Of a stretch of 37,247 nucleotides of DNA, positions 10,183 to 18,956 are shown piece after piece. A model generated the notes under the pieces. That model was not told the origin of the DNA. It saw only the letters and a list, made by a program, of their open reading frames with translations, and did not search any database. The position numbers were made by a program, and so were the translations under genes. The DNA is from Robertmurraya massiliosenegalensis JC6. Its GTDB lineage: Bacteria; Bacillota; Bacilli; Bacillales; Cytobacillaceae. Position 1 is the first letter of the stretch. The number at the start of each line of letters is the position of its first letter. The stretch covers positions 87,654 through 124,900 of the forward strand of contig NZ_HE978518.1 in the NCBI RefSeq assembly GCF_000311725.1, read 5' to 3'.

Positions 10183-11586
10183 ATGGTAATTGTAAATTTT
10201 TTGAATAATTTAATGTGGAGTTATATTTTAATTGTCGTATTGATTGGAGCAGGGTTATTTTTTAGTATAAAAACAGGCTTTGTCCAATTATCTTTTTTTA
10301 AAGAAATGTTTAGAATCCTTGGAGACAGGGCGACCGTGTCTTCGAATGGTAAAAGAGGGTTATCTTCTTTCCAAGCTTTCTGTATTAGTGCGGCTTCAAG
10401 AGTAGGAACAGGAAATATTGCAGGGGTTGCCACTGCTATTGCAACAGGTGGTCCTGGTGCCGTATTTTGGATGTGGCTCATTGCCTTTTTAGGAGCAGGC
10501 TCTAGTTTCGTCGAAAGCACATTAGCACAAATCTATAAAGTGAAAGACAGAGATGGATACCGTGGTGGACCAGCTTACTACATGGAAAAAGGCTTAAATA
10601 ATCGCTTTATGGGGATTATTTTTGCGATTATTATTACCTTCTGCTTTGGACTCATCTTTAATTCTGTGCAATCAAACACAATCTCTCTTGCTTTCACGGA
10701 AGCATTCGGTGTTAGCCGTACGGTAATGGGCATTATATTAGCAATTTTAACAGCCATCGTCATCTTTGGAGGCGTAAAAAGAATTGCTCGCTTTTCACAA
10801 GTTGTTGTACCTATCATGGCTTTAATTTACTTGGTCATTGCTCTATTTGTTGTGATTACAAATATAACAGAGGTACCAACAGTATTCAGTTTAATCATCA
10901 AGAATGCTTTTGGAATAGAAGAAATGGTTGGCGGTGGAATAGGTGCTGCTATCATGATGGGAATTAAACGTGGCTTATTTTCAAACGAAGCAGGAATGGG
11001 TAGTGCACCAAATGCAGCTGCAACGGCAAGTGTTTCCCATCCTGTTAAGCAGGGGTTAATCCAAACCCTCGGCGTATTTGTTGATACAATTCTTATTTGT
11101 TCTGCCACAGCGTTTATGATTCTTTTATCCGATAACTTCATGTCCGGTCAAACAGGGATCCAGTTGACGCAAACGGCGCTAAGTGAACATTTAGGAGCTT
11201 GGGCAACGATATTTGTCGCCATTGCGATTTTCCTGTTTGCTTTTAGTTCCGTCATTGGAAATTACTACTATGGTGAAACGAATATTGAGTTTATTAAAGA
11301 GAATAAATCAGCAGTCTTTATTTACCGTTTAGCCGTTGTTGCGATGGTATTTTACGGTTCGATTGTTGATCTCGATGTTGTATGGAGTCTGGCCGACTTA
11401 TTTATGGGTGTAATGGCTCTCATCAATATTCTTGCCATTGTGCTTCTTGGACATATCGCTTTTAAAGCACTCACAGACTATAAGGGGCAACGGAATCAAG
11501 GAAAAGACCCTGTCTTCTATAAAGATTCCATTCCTGGTTTAAAAGGGATTGAGTCGTGGGAAGAAAGAAAAGAAGCAAAGCAATAA
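10183..11586 (+). CDS. alsT: Sodium:amino-acid symporter AlsT (alanine/glutamine family)
   Basis: Sodium-coupled amino-acid uptake protein of the alanine or glycine:cation symporter (AGCS) family, 467 residues with about ten or eleven membrane segments. Family motifs include the GTGNIAGVATAIATGGPGA loop (about residues 75-93) and GLFSNEAGMGSAPNAAAT in the second half. The ATG is preceded by AGGGGGAA. B. subtilis AlsT, found in the same position downstream of parC, has been reported as a glutamine transporter, so either alanine or glutamine is plausible. No TnrA or GlnR box was recognised upstream. A terminator follows directly, so it is a single-gene unit. Confidence 0.92.
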   Translation: MVIVNFLNNLMWSYILIVVLIGAGLFFSIKTGFVQLSFFKEMFRILGDRATVSSNGKRGLSSFQAFCISAASRVGTGNIAGVATAIATGGPGAVFWMWLIAFLGAGSSFVESTLAQIYKVKDRDGYRGGPAYYMEKGLNNRFMGIIFAIIITFCFGLIFNSVQSNTISLAFTEAFGVSRTVMGIILAILTAIVIFGGVKRIARFSQVVVPIMALIYLVIALFVVITNITEVPTVFSLIIKNAFGIEEMVGGGIGAAIMMGIKRGLFSNEAGMGSAPNAAATASVSHPVKQGLIQTLGVFVDTILICSATAFMILLSDNFMSGQTGIQLTQTALSEHLGAWATIFVAIAIFLFAFSSVIGNYYYGETNIEFIKENKSAVFIYRLAVVAMVFYGSIVDLDVVWSLADLFMGVMALINILAIVLLGHIAFKALTDYKGQRNQGKDPVFYKDSIPGLKGIESWEERKEAKQ

Positions 11587-11598
11587 CATTTTATGTGG

Positions 11599-11626
11599 TC
11601 CCTATCAAATGGTAGGGATTTTTTTT
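11599..11626 (+). terminator. Terminator after alsT
   Basis: Stem TCCCTATC / GGTAGGGA (11599-11606 and 11611-11618, one G-T pair) with an AAAT loop, followed by eight T. Confidence 0.9.
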
Positions 11627-11693
11627 GGTTTTTTGCATCTTTTTTCCAAAAATGGACATTCTATTCATGAATTCATTGGAGGAGTGACTTAAG

Positions 11694-12464
11694 ATGAAAA
11701 AAGAAATTTTGGTCGTAATTTTCGCCTTATTTTTCATGTCTATTACGGCTATAACAGGGGCTTATGCCATAGATGAGAGTGAAAAGATGAAGGTCATATT
11801 AGAAGAACATGAAGATTTAACTGGAGACGGTAAAGAAGAGAATATCATTGTTAAAGGTGAACCAATTGATGAGGAAAATTCTCTCTTTAAAAAAATGACG
11901 ATTGAGGTAGTCGACAACCAAGGCGGCAATCATCAAATTGAATTAGAAGAGGGGGTTAGCCCCCATCTTACATTCCAAGATCTCAATCAAGATGGGGTAA
12001 AGGATATGCTCGTTTCTGTAAGCAATAGCGGAAGTGGAGAGGTAACCAATCATTATTTATACGCTTTAAAAGACGATTCAGTTACTGACTTAACTGTACC
12101 TGATCCACTGGTAATTCAAAGTCAGTTCCTAGATGGCTACAAAGCAAAAATTAACATTGATAATAATCATAAATCACATAAATTTAATCTAAAAAACCGT
12201 GCTGAAGACTATGAAAATTCAGGGCTATATTATAATGGCATTCTAAATGAACCAATGGAATTAATGGTTCATTCGTATAATAAATTAGAACCGGTTAAAC
12301 TTAATGGCAGTAAATTAGGATTAAAAGGGCGTCAAACGATAAGCGGGGTCCATCAAGGAGATGTAATTGGAGATGTAGAGTCAACTTGGGAATATAAAAA
12401 CGGGGAGTGGATTCTCGTTTCCACAAAAGTAATTGAAGCATCCTATGAAAAAAGCAAACAATAA
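11694..12464 (+). CDS. Secreted protein with EF-hand-like repeat loops, function unknown
   Basis: A 256-residue exported protein. It has a typical signal peptide (MKK start, hydrophobic core, likely cleavage after AYA at about residue 25) and no lipobox cysteine. Two aspartate-rich loops, DLTGDGKEE (about 42-50) and DLNQDGVKD (about 99-107), resemble the calcium-binding loops of dockerin or FG-GAP/VCBS-type proteins. This suggests a calcium-stabilised beta-rich fold. ATG is preceded by GGAGGAG. No enzyme motif was recognised and the specific family could not be named. It is separated from alsT by a terminator, so it probably has its own promoter. Confidence 0.75.
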   Translation: MKKEILVVIFALFFMSITAITGAYAIDESEKMKVILEEHEDLTGDGKEENIIVKGEPIDEENSLFKKMTIEVVDNQGGNHQIELEEGVSPHLTFQDLNQDGVKDMLVSVSNSGSGEVTNHYLYALKDDSVTDLTVPDPLVIQSQFLDGYKAKINIDNNHKSHKFNLKNRAEDYENSGLYYNGILNEPMELMVHSYNKLEPVKLNGSKLGLKGRQTISGVHQGDVIGDVESTWEYKNGEWILVSTKVIEASYEKSKQ

Positions 12465-12571
12465 ATAAGAAGAAAGATAATTTAGACATTCATGGTAGGC
12501 ACATGTCACCCTTAGTAATTTTTAACATATATTAAAGCAAACAATACTTCAACATTTGGGGGACACCTTCC

Positions 12572-13051
12572 ATGAGTAAGTTTAATCCTTCTAAATTAAA
12601 AGTAACATTTTTACCGCCTGCGACTCCTTTTAAGCCTGTAGATGAAAGAAAATATACCATGACTCATTCGGAAGAAACAGGAGAAACATTTTTAACAGTT
12701 GGATATTGTTATGATGAAAGTTGTATCAATCCGAAAATACATGATGAAGTGATGGCAGAATGGATACCACGAATGGGACAATACATTTTAAACGGTAAAG
12801 TACATGTAAGCAATGGTGAATACGATGAGCAAAATTCAAAAATTCGATTCATGATCTTCCAACAAGAGATCGCGTTTGCATTAACATCCATCGTATATGG
12901 AGACAGGGCCTTATATCAATATTATCCTTGGCTCTTAGATTCACCCATTTATATACAATTTGAATGTGTTTATCCGCTTTATCATCAACTTCTTTACTTC
13001 GGAACACCAAGACAATATCTAACTGTAGCATTACAAGAATCCGTTTCTTAA
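12572..13051 (+). CDS. Staygreen (SGR) family protein, predicted Mg-dechelatase-like
   Basis: A 159-residue soluble protein matching the Staygreen domain along its length. FNPSKLKVTFLP at the N-terminus, YTMTHSEETGETFLTVG, HDEVMAEW, and a C-terminal FMIFQQEIAFALTSIVYGD segment correspond in order to the plant SGR blocks. Plant SGR removes magnesium from chlorophyll a, and bacterial homologues have been reported to show Mg-dechelating activity. A Bacillus-like organism makes no chlorophyll, so the natural substrate here is unknown; another metallated tetrapyrrole or cyclic compound is a guess. The ATG at 12572 follows GGGGGA (12558-12563). The gene stands alone, with its own terminator. The match comes from recalled family patterns, not a search. 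Confidence 0.8.
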   Translation: MSKFNPSKLKVTFLPPATPFKPVDERKYTMTHSEETGETFLTVGYCYDESCINPKIHDEVMAEWIPRMGQYILNGKVHVSNGEYDEQNSKIRFMIFQQEIAFALTSIVYGDRALYQYYPWLLDSPIYIQFECVYPLYHQLLYFGTPRQYLTVALQESVS

Positions 13052-13077
13052 CACAGGATACATGACCTGTGTTTTTT
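13051..13077 (+). terminator. Terminator after the Staygreen-like gene
   Basis: Seven-base stem ACACAGG / CCTGTGT (13051-13057 and 13066-13072) followed by a T-rich tract; it begins at the last base of the stop codon. Confidence 0.88.
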
Positions 13078-13202
13078 GTTTTGTTCACAGTAACCGGGAG
13101 AGAAGAAGAGGAAATCGTTAAGGCGGGTGGACCAGTTAATGGTAGTAAGTATGGAGAGATTTTATTTACTATAATTTCATTATGTAAACTAATTATTAAT
13201 GA

Positions 13203-13233
13203 TTAAAGCAGCAATAAAAAGCTGCCATTAATC
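13203..13233 (-). terminator. Probable terminator of the HAD phosphatase gene
   Basis: Inverted repeat with arms containing GATTAA-GCAGC and GCTGC-TTAATC (about 13201-13233), a few bases after the stop codon of the minus-strand gene. The T-tract is weak. Confidence 0.6.
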
Positions 13234-13236
13234 ATA

Positions 13237-14034
13237 TCAAACGTTTATTAAATTCTTAACTGCGTACGCAAAGCCATTTTCATCGTTCGTTTTAGTAATG
13301 ATATCCGCAAATTGTTTAATTTCTACAGGAGCATTCTCCATCGCAACAGATGTTGTGGCTACTTTAAATTGTTCAACATCATTTCCGCCATCGCCAAAGG
13401 CGAATATTTCTTTAAAATGGACATTTACTAATTTTTGATAGCGTAATAATGCAGCACCTTTGTTTGCTTCTTCAGAAGTAAGTTCAACATTATTCGGATG
13501 AGAAGAGGCGATCGTCAAAGGTAATTTGCCTTGTAGTGCTTCTTTTACAGCAGCAATTTTCTCTAATTGATTCTGGCGACTAACTGCCATTACTTTATAA
13601 ATGACAAGATTTTCTCTAGATAACATTTGCTCATAGTCATAATCTGCAAAAATCAGTTCAATTTCCTCATCACTTTTTCCTTGAAGATACGGGTTTCTAC
13701 ACGGAAATCCACCTTGATTCGTATACACCATTATCCATAAACCAAATTGTTTTAAAATGGAAAATAGCTCTTTATACAAAGACAGAGGAATAGAGGCTTC
13801 AAATAAGACATCTTTATTTTCTGAATAGATAACGGTTCCATTAATTGTAAAAATAGGTATTTGCAAGGAGTTTAAATCTTCAAATTGAATGACGTCATCA
13901 TAAGCACGGCCAGTATTAATGATGACAGAATGGCCTTGAGATTTTAATTCCTTTAAAACATGGAGATTTTCAGCAGAGATTTCTCGTTTAGAATTCAATA
14001 AGGTTCCGTCTAAATCAATAGAGAAGCATTTCAT
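13237..14034 (-). CDS. Cof-type HAD-IIB family phosphatase
   Basis: Soluble HAD-superfamily phosphatase of 265 residues, the usual length for the Cof/YkrA/YwpJ group that hydrolyses sugar phosphates, FMN or related metabolites. Motif I is DLDGTLLNSK with nucleophile D7 and acid D9. Motif II is the threonine in INTGRA (about residue 41). Motif III is the lysine in EANKGAAL (about 191), and motif IV is GDGGNDVEQF (about 216-225). The C2-type cap lies between motifs II and III. The ATG is preceded by AAAGGAA. There is no operon partner. Substrate cannot be assigned, as this family is promiscuous. Confidence 0.9.
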   Translation of the reverse strand: MKCFSIDLDGTLLNSKREISAENLHVLKELKSQGHSVIINTGRAYDDVIQFEDLNSLQIPIFTINGTVIYSENKDVLFEASIPLSLYKELFSILKQFGLWIMVYTNQGGFPCRNPYLQGKSDEEIELIFADYDYEQMLSRENLVIYKVMAVSRQNQLEKIAAVKEALQGKLPLTIASSHPNNVELTSEEANKGAALLRYQKLVNVHFKEIFAFGDGGNDVEQFKVATTSVAMENAPVEIKQFADIITKTNDENGFAYAVKNLINV

Positions 14035-14464
14035 CTTGTAATTCCTTTCTATATAACATATTAAATACTATAACAGAAAAAGAAATTTTAAAAAACTGAT
14101 GAGAAAAAGCAAAATGTTAATTTCGTCTCACTATTTCAAGTATACTTTGATATTGAGACTGAGACTCGCTCATTTGATTTAGCTTCCGATAATGAATATT
14201 ATGTAAACTAGAAAATTAAATTATATTAAATGTTCCCAGCTGTACTGTACAATTGACAAGCAACACAAAAATACTAAATATCTTGTAAAACCGATATAAA
14301 ACAATGTTCAAATTGACATTTTATTAATATTATAACTTTTAATTCAAGAACCCAAGTTTGAGTTCCTTGACATCCATTCATCCTCCCTATTTATCAGGTT
14401 GTGGATTCGTGGGTGTATTAAAGATATCTTTATTTCACCACATTAAGAACGTATGATCTAAAGT
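14035..14464. other. AT-rich intergenic region, no gene seen
   Basis: About 430 bases between the HAD gene promoter side and the end of the arsenic operon. No open frame with a ribosome-binding site, tRNA or strong terminator was recognised. The only visible structure is a weak inverted repeat with GAACcca ... tgaGTTC arms around 14348-14363. Confidence 0.4.
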
Positions 14465-14495
14465 AAAAAAATAGCCACCTTTTATAAGATGACTA
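14465..14495 (-). terminator. Terminator of the ars operon
   Basis: On the minus strand, ATAGTCATCTT and AAGGTGGCTAT form an 11-base stem with two G-T pairs and an ATAA loop, followed by seven T. It lies nine bases after the arsA stop codon. Confidence 0.88.
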
Positions 14496-14503
14496 TCTTC
14501 CCT

Positions 14504-16270
14504 TTAATCTATAAACGACTTCACATATTCCATCCCCGATTTCGCCTCATTGCTAAGCGGGACAATGGCACACTGATTCGAAAGTTCGTGTCTTACTTTG
14601 GTGATCCAAGGCTCTTCTGCAACAGCTCTCCCTTGTAAAATAGGATCTGTTGTCTCTGTTGCACGTAAACTCTGATTAATAATCCACCAATCTGGAGAAA
14701 TATGCGCACGCCTTAAATCAGCCTGTAATCTGCTGGCCTCCATCACCGGCGTGGCTTCTGCTAAAGTAATAATTAGAACGCTTGTTTCATCCGGATTACG
14801 AAGGCGCGGCAAGAGTTTTTGCACGCTTTCAGGTACCTCACCAGTTGAACGAGCCAACTCCTTATGATACGATTGGGCCGCATCTAAAAGTAATAAAGTG
14901 TGCCCTGTTGGCGCTGTATCAATCACAACAATTTCATCTTCTGAACTTTCTACTATTTCTGCAAAAGCACGAAATACGGCGATTTCTTCTGTACATGGAG
15001 TGTTTAAATCTTCCTCCAAATACGCTAAACCAGCCTCATCTAGACCTTTACTTGCTTTTAATAAAACGTCCCTTTTATATGATTCTACTACTTTTTCAGG
15101 ATCAATTCGACTAATGGTTAATCGTTCATTCCCTGAATTTTCACCAAATATATGTCCAAGATGAGCAGCTGGATCTGTTGTCGTCAAATGTACTTTCTGT
15201 CCATTTTCAACTAATCCTACAGCAATGGCAGAGGCAATCGTCGTTTTGCCAACGCCTCCTTTCCCCATTGTAAAAATAACACGTTTTCCTGCCACATTTT
15301 TCATCACATCATGCAAACTAGACAATGATGACTCTCTTACGTGCTGCTGAGATTCTGTTGTAACCAATGTGTATTGTTTTAAGAAATAACGAAGACTTTC
15401 CACCCCTGTTAAGGAATACGAAACATATGGTAAGGAGTAAGTAATATTTTGTTTTAGGTTTTCTGGAAGTTGTTTGATCATCCTTTGCTGTTTTTTATAT
15501 AAAGAAACTGACAGCTTATCTTCTGGGACAAAAGTTTTCATCAAGCCGTTGATAATCAAATACTGATTTTGAATCCCGATAGCCTTTAATTCGATAGAGG
15601 CTCGATTTGCTTCAATCAGTGATGATTCGTCAGGTCTTGAGACCAGTATTAAGGTCGTTTTATCTTGATCTGACAACGCCTCAACCGTTTTGTTATACAT
15701 TTCTTTTTTATCCGCTAACCCTGATAGCGGACCAAGACAGGAAGCACCATGAGTACTATCTGCCAAAAAGCCACTCCATGCTGAAGGAAGCTGCAGTAAC
15801 CTTAGAGTATGTCCAGTCGGGGCCGTATCAAAAATAATATGCTCATATTTTTCTAAAATTGATGAATCAGTTAAGAGGCTCGCAAATTCATCAAATGCTG
15901 CGATTTCTACTGTACATGCTCCTGATAGTTGTTCCTCCATCGTTGCGACCACTGAATCAGGAAGAAGCCCTCGATAAGGACCGATCACTTTATCACGGTA
16001 GGTACTTGCTGCAACTTCTGGATCTAGATTACATGCAAATAAATTTTCCACACTCGCTACCTCTATCGGAGTATTGCCTAGCTCTATTTCCAATACATCC
16101 TGTAGATTTGATGCCGGATCTGTGCTGACAAGCAGCACTTTCTTTCCTGAATCTGCGAGTGAAATAGCTGTCGCACATGCTGTTGATGTTTTTCCGACAC
16201 CCCCTTTTCCTGTAAAAAACAGATATGGTGTAAAGATACTATTTTCGGGTTCAAAAGGTTGAAACATCAT
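14504..16270 (-). CDS. arsA: Arsenite-stimulated ATPase ArsA
   Basis: Catalytic subunit that energises arsenite/antimonite efflux through ArsB. The protein has the classical tandem two-domain form of about 588 residues. Walker A motifs GKGGVGKT occur at about residues 21-28 and 336-343. Each half also has the signal-transduction sequence DTAPTGHTL. The three metalloid-binding cysteines are visible in GACTVEIAAF, GASCLGPL and NTPCTEEIAVF, corresponding to Cys113, Cys172 and Cys422 of the E. coli plasmid enzyme. The stop codon of arsD overlaps a possible GTG start at 16276, but the ATG at 16270 has the better spacing from GAGAGAAG. It is the last gene of the operon, before a strong terminator. 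Confidence 0.95.
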   Translation of the reverse strand: MMFQPFEPENSIFTPYLFFTGKGGVGKTSTACATAISLADSGKKVLLVSTDPASNLQDVLEIELGNTPIEVASVENLFACNLDPEVAASTYRDKVIGPYRGLLPDSVVATMEEQLSGACTVEIAAFDEFASLLTDSSILEKYEHIIFDTAPTGHTLRLLQLPSAWSGFLADSTHGASCLGPLSGLADKKEMYNKTVEALSDQDKTTLILVSRPDESSLIEANRASIELKAIGIQNQYLIINGLMKTFVPEDKLSVSLYKKQQRMIKQLPENLKQNITYSLPYVSYSLTGVESLRYFLKQYTLVTTESQQHVRESSLSSLHDVMKNVAGKRVIFTMGKGGVGKTTIASAIAVGLVENGQKVHLTTTDPAAHLGHIFGENSGNERLTISRIDPEKVVESYKRDVLLKASKGLDEAGLAYLEEDLNTPCTEEIAVFRAFAEIVESSEDEIVVIDTAPTGHTLLLLDAAQSYHKELARSTGEVPESVQKLLPRLRNPDETSVLIITLAEATPVMEASRLQADLRRAHISPDWWIINQSLRATETTDPILQGRAVAEEPWITKVRHELSNQCAIVPLSNEAKSGMEYVKSFID

Positions 16271-16272
16271 TT

Positions 16273-16635
16273 TCACTTCTCTCTTAAAAGTTCCAATTTG
16301 GATTCGACTTTTCTCTCTTTAATATCTTCAATTCGGACATCAAACCAAGTTGCAAATTGTTCATTTGATGGATATTCCCCAATCATGACTACTTCGCCAT
16401 TTACCAATGTAATGGGAAGTGAATCAGGACCTTTTTCGTGTAAAATTTTGTTGATTTGAACATTCTCTATAAATTTTGCTGGTTCATTCGAAAGATTAAA
16501 TCGTTGAATATCAAAACCTTTTTTCTCTAGTCGGAAAATTGCCGTAGCAACCCTTGTTAATTCTGGATTAACACTTGGACCACACACCCCGGTTGGACAG
16601 CATAGAGCTGGATCAAAGATTTGTACGTTATTCAT
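16273..16635 (-). CDS. arsD: Arsenical metallochaperone ArsD
   Basis: Chaperone that receives As(III) from cytosolic thiols and passes it to ArsA, raising the affinity of the pump; some members also act as weak secondary repressors. The 120-residue protein begins with FDPALCCPTGVCGPSV, placing cysteines at positions 12, 13 and 18, exactly the residues that bind As(III) in studied ArsD proteins. The C-terminal vicinal cysteine pairs of the R773 form are absent, as in many shorter homologues. AAGGAGG (16643-16649) precedes the ATG. It overlaps or abuts arsA, indicating coupled translation of chaperone and ATPase. Confidence 0.95.
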   Translation of the reverse strand: MNNVQIFDPALCCPTGVCGPSVNPELTRVATAIFRLEKKGFDIQRFNLSNEPAKFIENVQINKILHEKGPDSLPITLVNGEVVMIGEYPSNEQFATWFDVRIEDIKERKVESKLELLREK

Positions 16636-16655
16636 TTGATAACCTCCTTAAATCT

Positions 16656-17075
16656 TCATTTTCCTGTTTTTGCAAATAGCTTAATGCGTTCCTCGATTTC
16701 ATCTCGAACTCGTTGAAAAAATACCCATTTTTCTTCATCTGTCCCCTCTGCCTTTGCTGGATCATCAAATCCCCAATGATCCCTTTTTACATGTGGTGGT
16801 GTCATTGGGCATTTATCTGCTGCATCTCCACATAATGTCACAACAAAATCGGCATCATTAAGAATTTCAGGATCAATGATGTCTGACGTTTGATTGGAAA
16901 TATCAACGCCTACTTCATTCATGGCCTTTACTGCATTCGGATTTAAGCCGTGCGCTTCAATGCCCGCACTCAACACATTCCACTCGTTACTTAAGTATTT
17001 TTTACCCCAACCTTCAGCCATTTGGCTTCGGCAAGAGTTGCCTGTGCATAAGAAATAGATTGTTTTCTTCGTCAT
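16656..17075 (-). CDS. arsC: Thioredoxin-coupled arsenate reductase ArsC
   Basis: Cytosolic enzyme reducing As(V) to As(III) so that the metalloid can be exported. The 139-residue protein has the low-molecular-weight phosphatase fold of the S. aureus/B. subtilis class: the P-loop CTGNSCR holds nucleophile C10 and R16, and LCGDAADKC supplies C82 and C89, the relay cysteines resolved by thioredoxin. The aspartate in WGFDDPA is the general acid. It sits between arsB and arsD with short gaps, so the operon handles both arsenate and arsenite. All catalytic residues are intact. Confidence 0.96.
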   Translation of the reverse strand: MTKKTIYFLCTGNSCRSQMAEGWGKKYLSNEWNVLSAGIEAHGLNPNAVKAMNEVGVDISNQTSDIIDPEILNDADFVVTLCGDAADKCPMTPPHVKRDHWGFDDPAKAEGTDEEKWVFFQRVRDEIEERIKLFAKTGK

Positions 17076-17099
17076 GATGTTTTGCTCCTTTTTAGTGAT

Positions 17100-18395
17100 T
17101 TAAATGATTAATAACCAAATATATAGACCAACTAATGTAATAAATAGAGTGGGTATGGTCAAAATAATTCCCGTTTTAAAATAAGTTCCCCATGATATTT
17201 TAACGCCTTTTTGAGACAAAACATGTAACCATAAAAGAGTTGCTAATGAACCAATTGGGGTAATCTTAGGCCCTAAATCTGAGCCAATTACATTTGCATA
17301 AATAAGCGCTTCTCTTATAACACCGGTTGTATTTGTATCAGCAATTGCTAGGGCATCAATCATAACCGTCGGCATATTGTTCATGACTGATGAAAGGATA
17401 GCAGCAATAAAGCCCATCCCGATTGTCGCAGCAAATAATCCTTGATCAGCGATCACTTGTATCACATCAGATAAAAGAGTTGTTAAACCAACATTTCTCA
17501 AACCGTAGACAACGACATACATCCCAATTGAGAAGAAGACAATGGCCCACGGAGCCCCTTTTATAACAGTTTTTGTTTGTATTACCGGACTTCTTCTCGC
17601 AATGAATAAAAATGCTATTGCAACAACTCCCGCAATAATGGAAACTGGTACTCCTGTAAATTCGCTGGCAAAATAACCAATAAGTAAGACCGCTAATACA
17701 ATCCAGGATAACTTAAACATTTTTATATCTTGAATGGCTTCAGCTGGTTTTTTTAACTGAGAAAGAGCATATTTTTTAGGAATGCTCTTTCGGAAATAAA
17801 GATATAAAATGCAAATGCTCGCTCCTAATGAAAAAAAGTTCGGAACGATCATCCTTGAAACAAATTCCGCAAAGCCGATCCCAAAAAAGTCAGCTGAAAC
17901 AATATTGACTAAATTACTGACGACTAATGGAAGTGAAGTGGTATCAGCGATAAATCCACTTGCGATAATAAAAGGAAAAACCATTTTTTCATTAAAATGA
18001 AGGTTCCTTACCATCGCTAATACAATTGGTGTCAAGATTAGAGCGGCACCGTCATTTGCGAAAAATGCCGCTACCAATGCCCCTAGAACAGAGACATAAA
18101 CAAACATTAACACGCCATTTCCTTTAGCAGCCCTTGCCATATGTAAAGCAGACCATTCAAAAAATCCAATTTCATCTAAAATTAATGAAATAATAATAAT
18201 CGCAATAAAAGCTAAAGTTGCGTTCCAAACAATGGATGTAACATCTAGAACGTCCTGAATATCGACAACTCCTACGATAAAGGCAAGGATTGCTCCACCA
18301 CAAGCAGACCATCCAATCGATAATCCTTTCGGTTGCCAGATGACTAAAATCAATGTTACTAAAAAAATGGCTGAAGCTAAGATGACTGATATCAA
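17100..18395 (-). CDS. arsB: Arsenite efflux permease ArsB
   Basis: Polytopic inner-membrane antiporter of the ArsB/NhaD (ion transporter) superfamily, 431 residues and about twelve membrane segments. It can work alone or as the channel for ArsA. The conserved [20 protein letters not shown] stretch (about residues 108-127) and the [12 protein letters not shown] motif in the second half are diagnostic of ArsB rather than Acr3. The start is a TTG (18393-18395) with AAAGGGGGAA six bases upstream; no ATG fits better. It directly follows arsR with a 13-base gap. Confidence 0.95.
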   Translation of the reverse strand: MISVILASAIFLVTLILVIWQPKGLSIGWSACGGAILAFIVGVVDIQDVLDVTSIVWNATLAFIAIIIISLILDEIGFFEWSALHMARAAKGNGVLMFVYVSVLGALVAAFFANDGAALILTPIVLAMVRNLHFNEKMVFPFIIASGFIADTTSLPLVVSNLVNIVSADFFGIGFAEFVSRMIVPNFFSLGASICILYLYFRKSIPKKYALSQLKKPAEAIQDIKMFKLSWIVLAVLLIGYFASEFTGVPVSIIAGVVAIAFLFIARRSPVIQTKTVIKGAPWAIVFFSIGMYVVVYGLRNVGLTTLLSDVIQVIADQGLFAATIGMGFIAAILSSVMNNMPTVMIDALAIADTNTTGVIREALIYANVIGSDLGPKITPIGSLATLLWLHVLSQKGVKISWGTYFKTGIILTIPTLFITLVGLYIWLLII

Positions 18396-18408
18396 TTTTG
18401 TTCCCCCT

Positions 18409-18747
18409 TTAATCGCATGAGATGCGTAACCCTTGTTGCTCTAGCTGTTGCAATCTAAATTCTTGACTAGGGAGATTGTGAAGAATAGCTTGTACAAAAG
18501 GATAATCGTCGCTTTCTTTCATCAAAGAATAAATGACCCATTGCCCTCTTTTCGTTTCACTGACGATCCCAGCATCCTTTAACTTTCTCATATGTTGACT
18601 AATGGCTGGCTGGCTCATTTTAAAAATTTCTACAAACTCACAGACACAACAATCATGTGAATCTAATATTTTCACCATCGTTAAGCGTGTTTTATCGCCC
18701 AATAGCTTTAAAACATTGGCCGCTTTCTCAATTTCTATTTTTGTCAT
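18409..18747 (-). CDS. arsR: Arsenical resistance operon repressor ArsR
   Basis: Metalloregulatory winged-helix repressor of 112 residues that leaves the operator when As(III) or Sb(III) binds. The alpha3 region reads [20 protein letters not shown], with the CxC pair and adjacent cysteine of the classical ELCVCDL-type thiolate site. The recognition helix follows ([12 protein letters not shown]). The ATG at 18745-18747 is chosen over the GTG nine bases upstream because TAGGAGG has correct spacing only for the ATG. It is the first gene of arsR-B-C-D-A and faces an operator/promoter region shared with padR-chrA. Confidence 0.95.
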   Translation of the reverse strand: MTKIEIEKAANVLKLLGDKTRLTMVKILDSHDCCVCEFVEIFKMSQPAISQHMRKLKDAGIVSETKRGQWVIYSLMKESDDYPFVQAILHNLPSQEFRLQQLEQQGLRISCD

Positions 18748-18777
18748 TTCATACACCTCCTACACATGAAACCTTTC

Positions 18778-18824
18778 ATATAAGTATTCGCTTATATAAT
18801 AATATGCTTATATAAAATTTTCAA
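18778..18824 (-). promoter_or_regulatory. ars promoter and ArsR operator
   Basis: On the minus strand TTGAAA (18819-18824) and TATTAT (18796-18801) are separated by 17 bases. Two copies of TATATAAGC overlap the spacer and -10 region, and the sequence continues into an inverted partner CTTATAT. ArsR/SmtB operators commonly consist of such AT-rich imperfect repeats over the -10 region, so autoregulation is likely. Confidence 0.75.
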
Positions 18825-18861
18825 TAGGTATAAAAACTTTGTAAAGGTTTTGTAAATTCTA

Positions 18862-18920
18862 TTGCTTAAAATAACTACAATCATATAAAATGAATTTTCA
18901 ATATCGACTTTCGATATTGA
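18862..18920 (+). promoter_or_regulatory. padR-chrA promoter and palindromic operator
   Basis: TTGCTT (18862-18867) and TATAAA (18884-18889), 16 bases apart, form a plausible SigA promoter. Just downstream lies a nearly perfect dyad, TCAATATCGA-CTT-TCGATATTGA (18898-18920), at the expected transcription start. It is the obvious binding site for the PadR-family protein encoded next. Confidence 0.72.
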
Positions 18921-18956
18921 TATTGGATATGGAGATCATTATTCGGAGGTAGAAAA

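Noticed and set aside
12301-12489. Overlapping minus-strand frame at the end of the secreted-protein gene
   Set aside because: Shadow of a well-supported plus-strand gene; no start signal.
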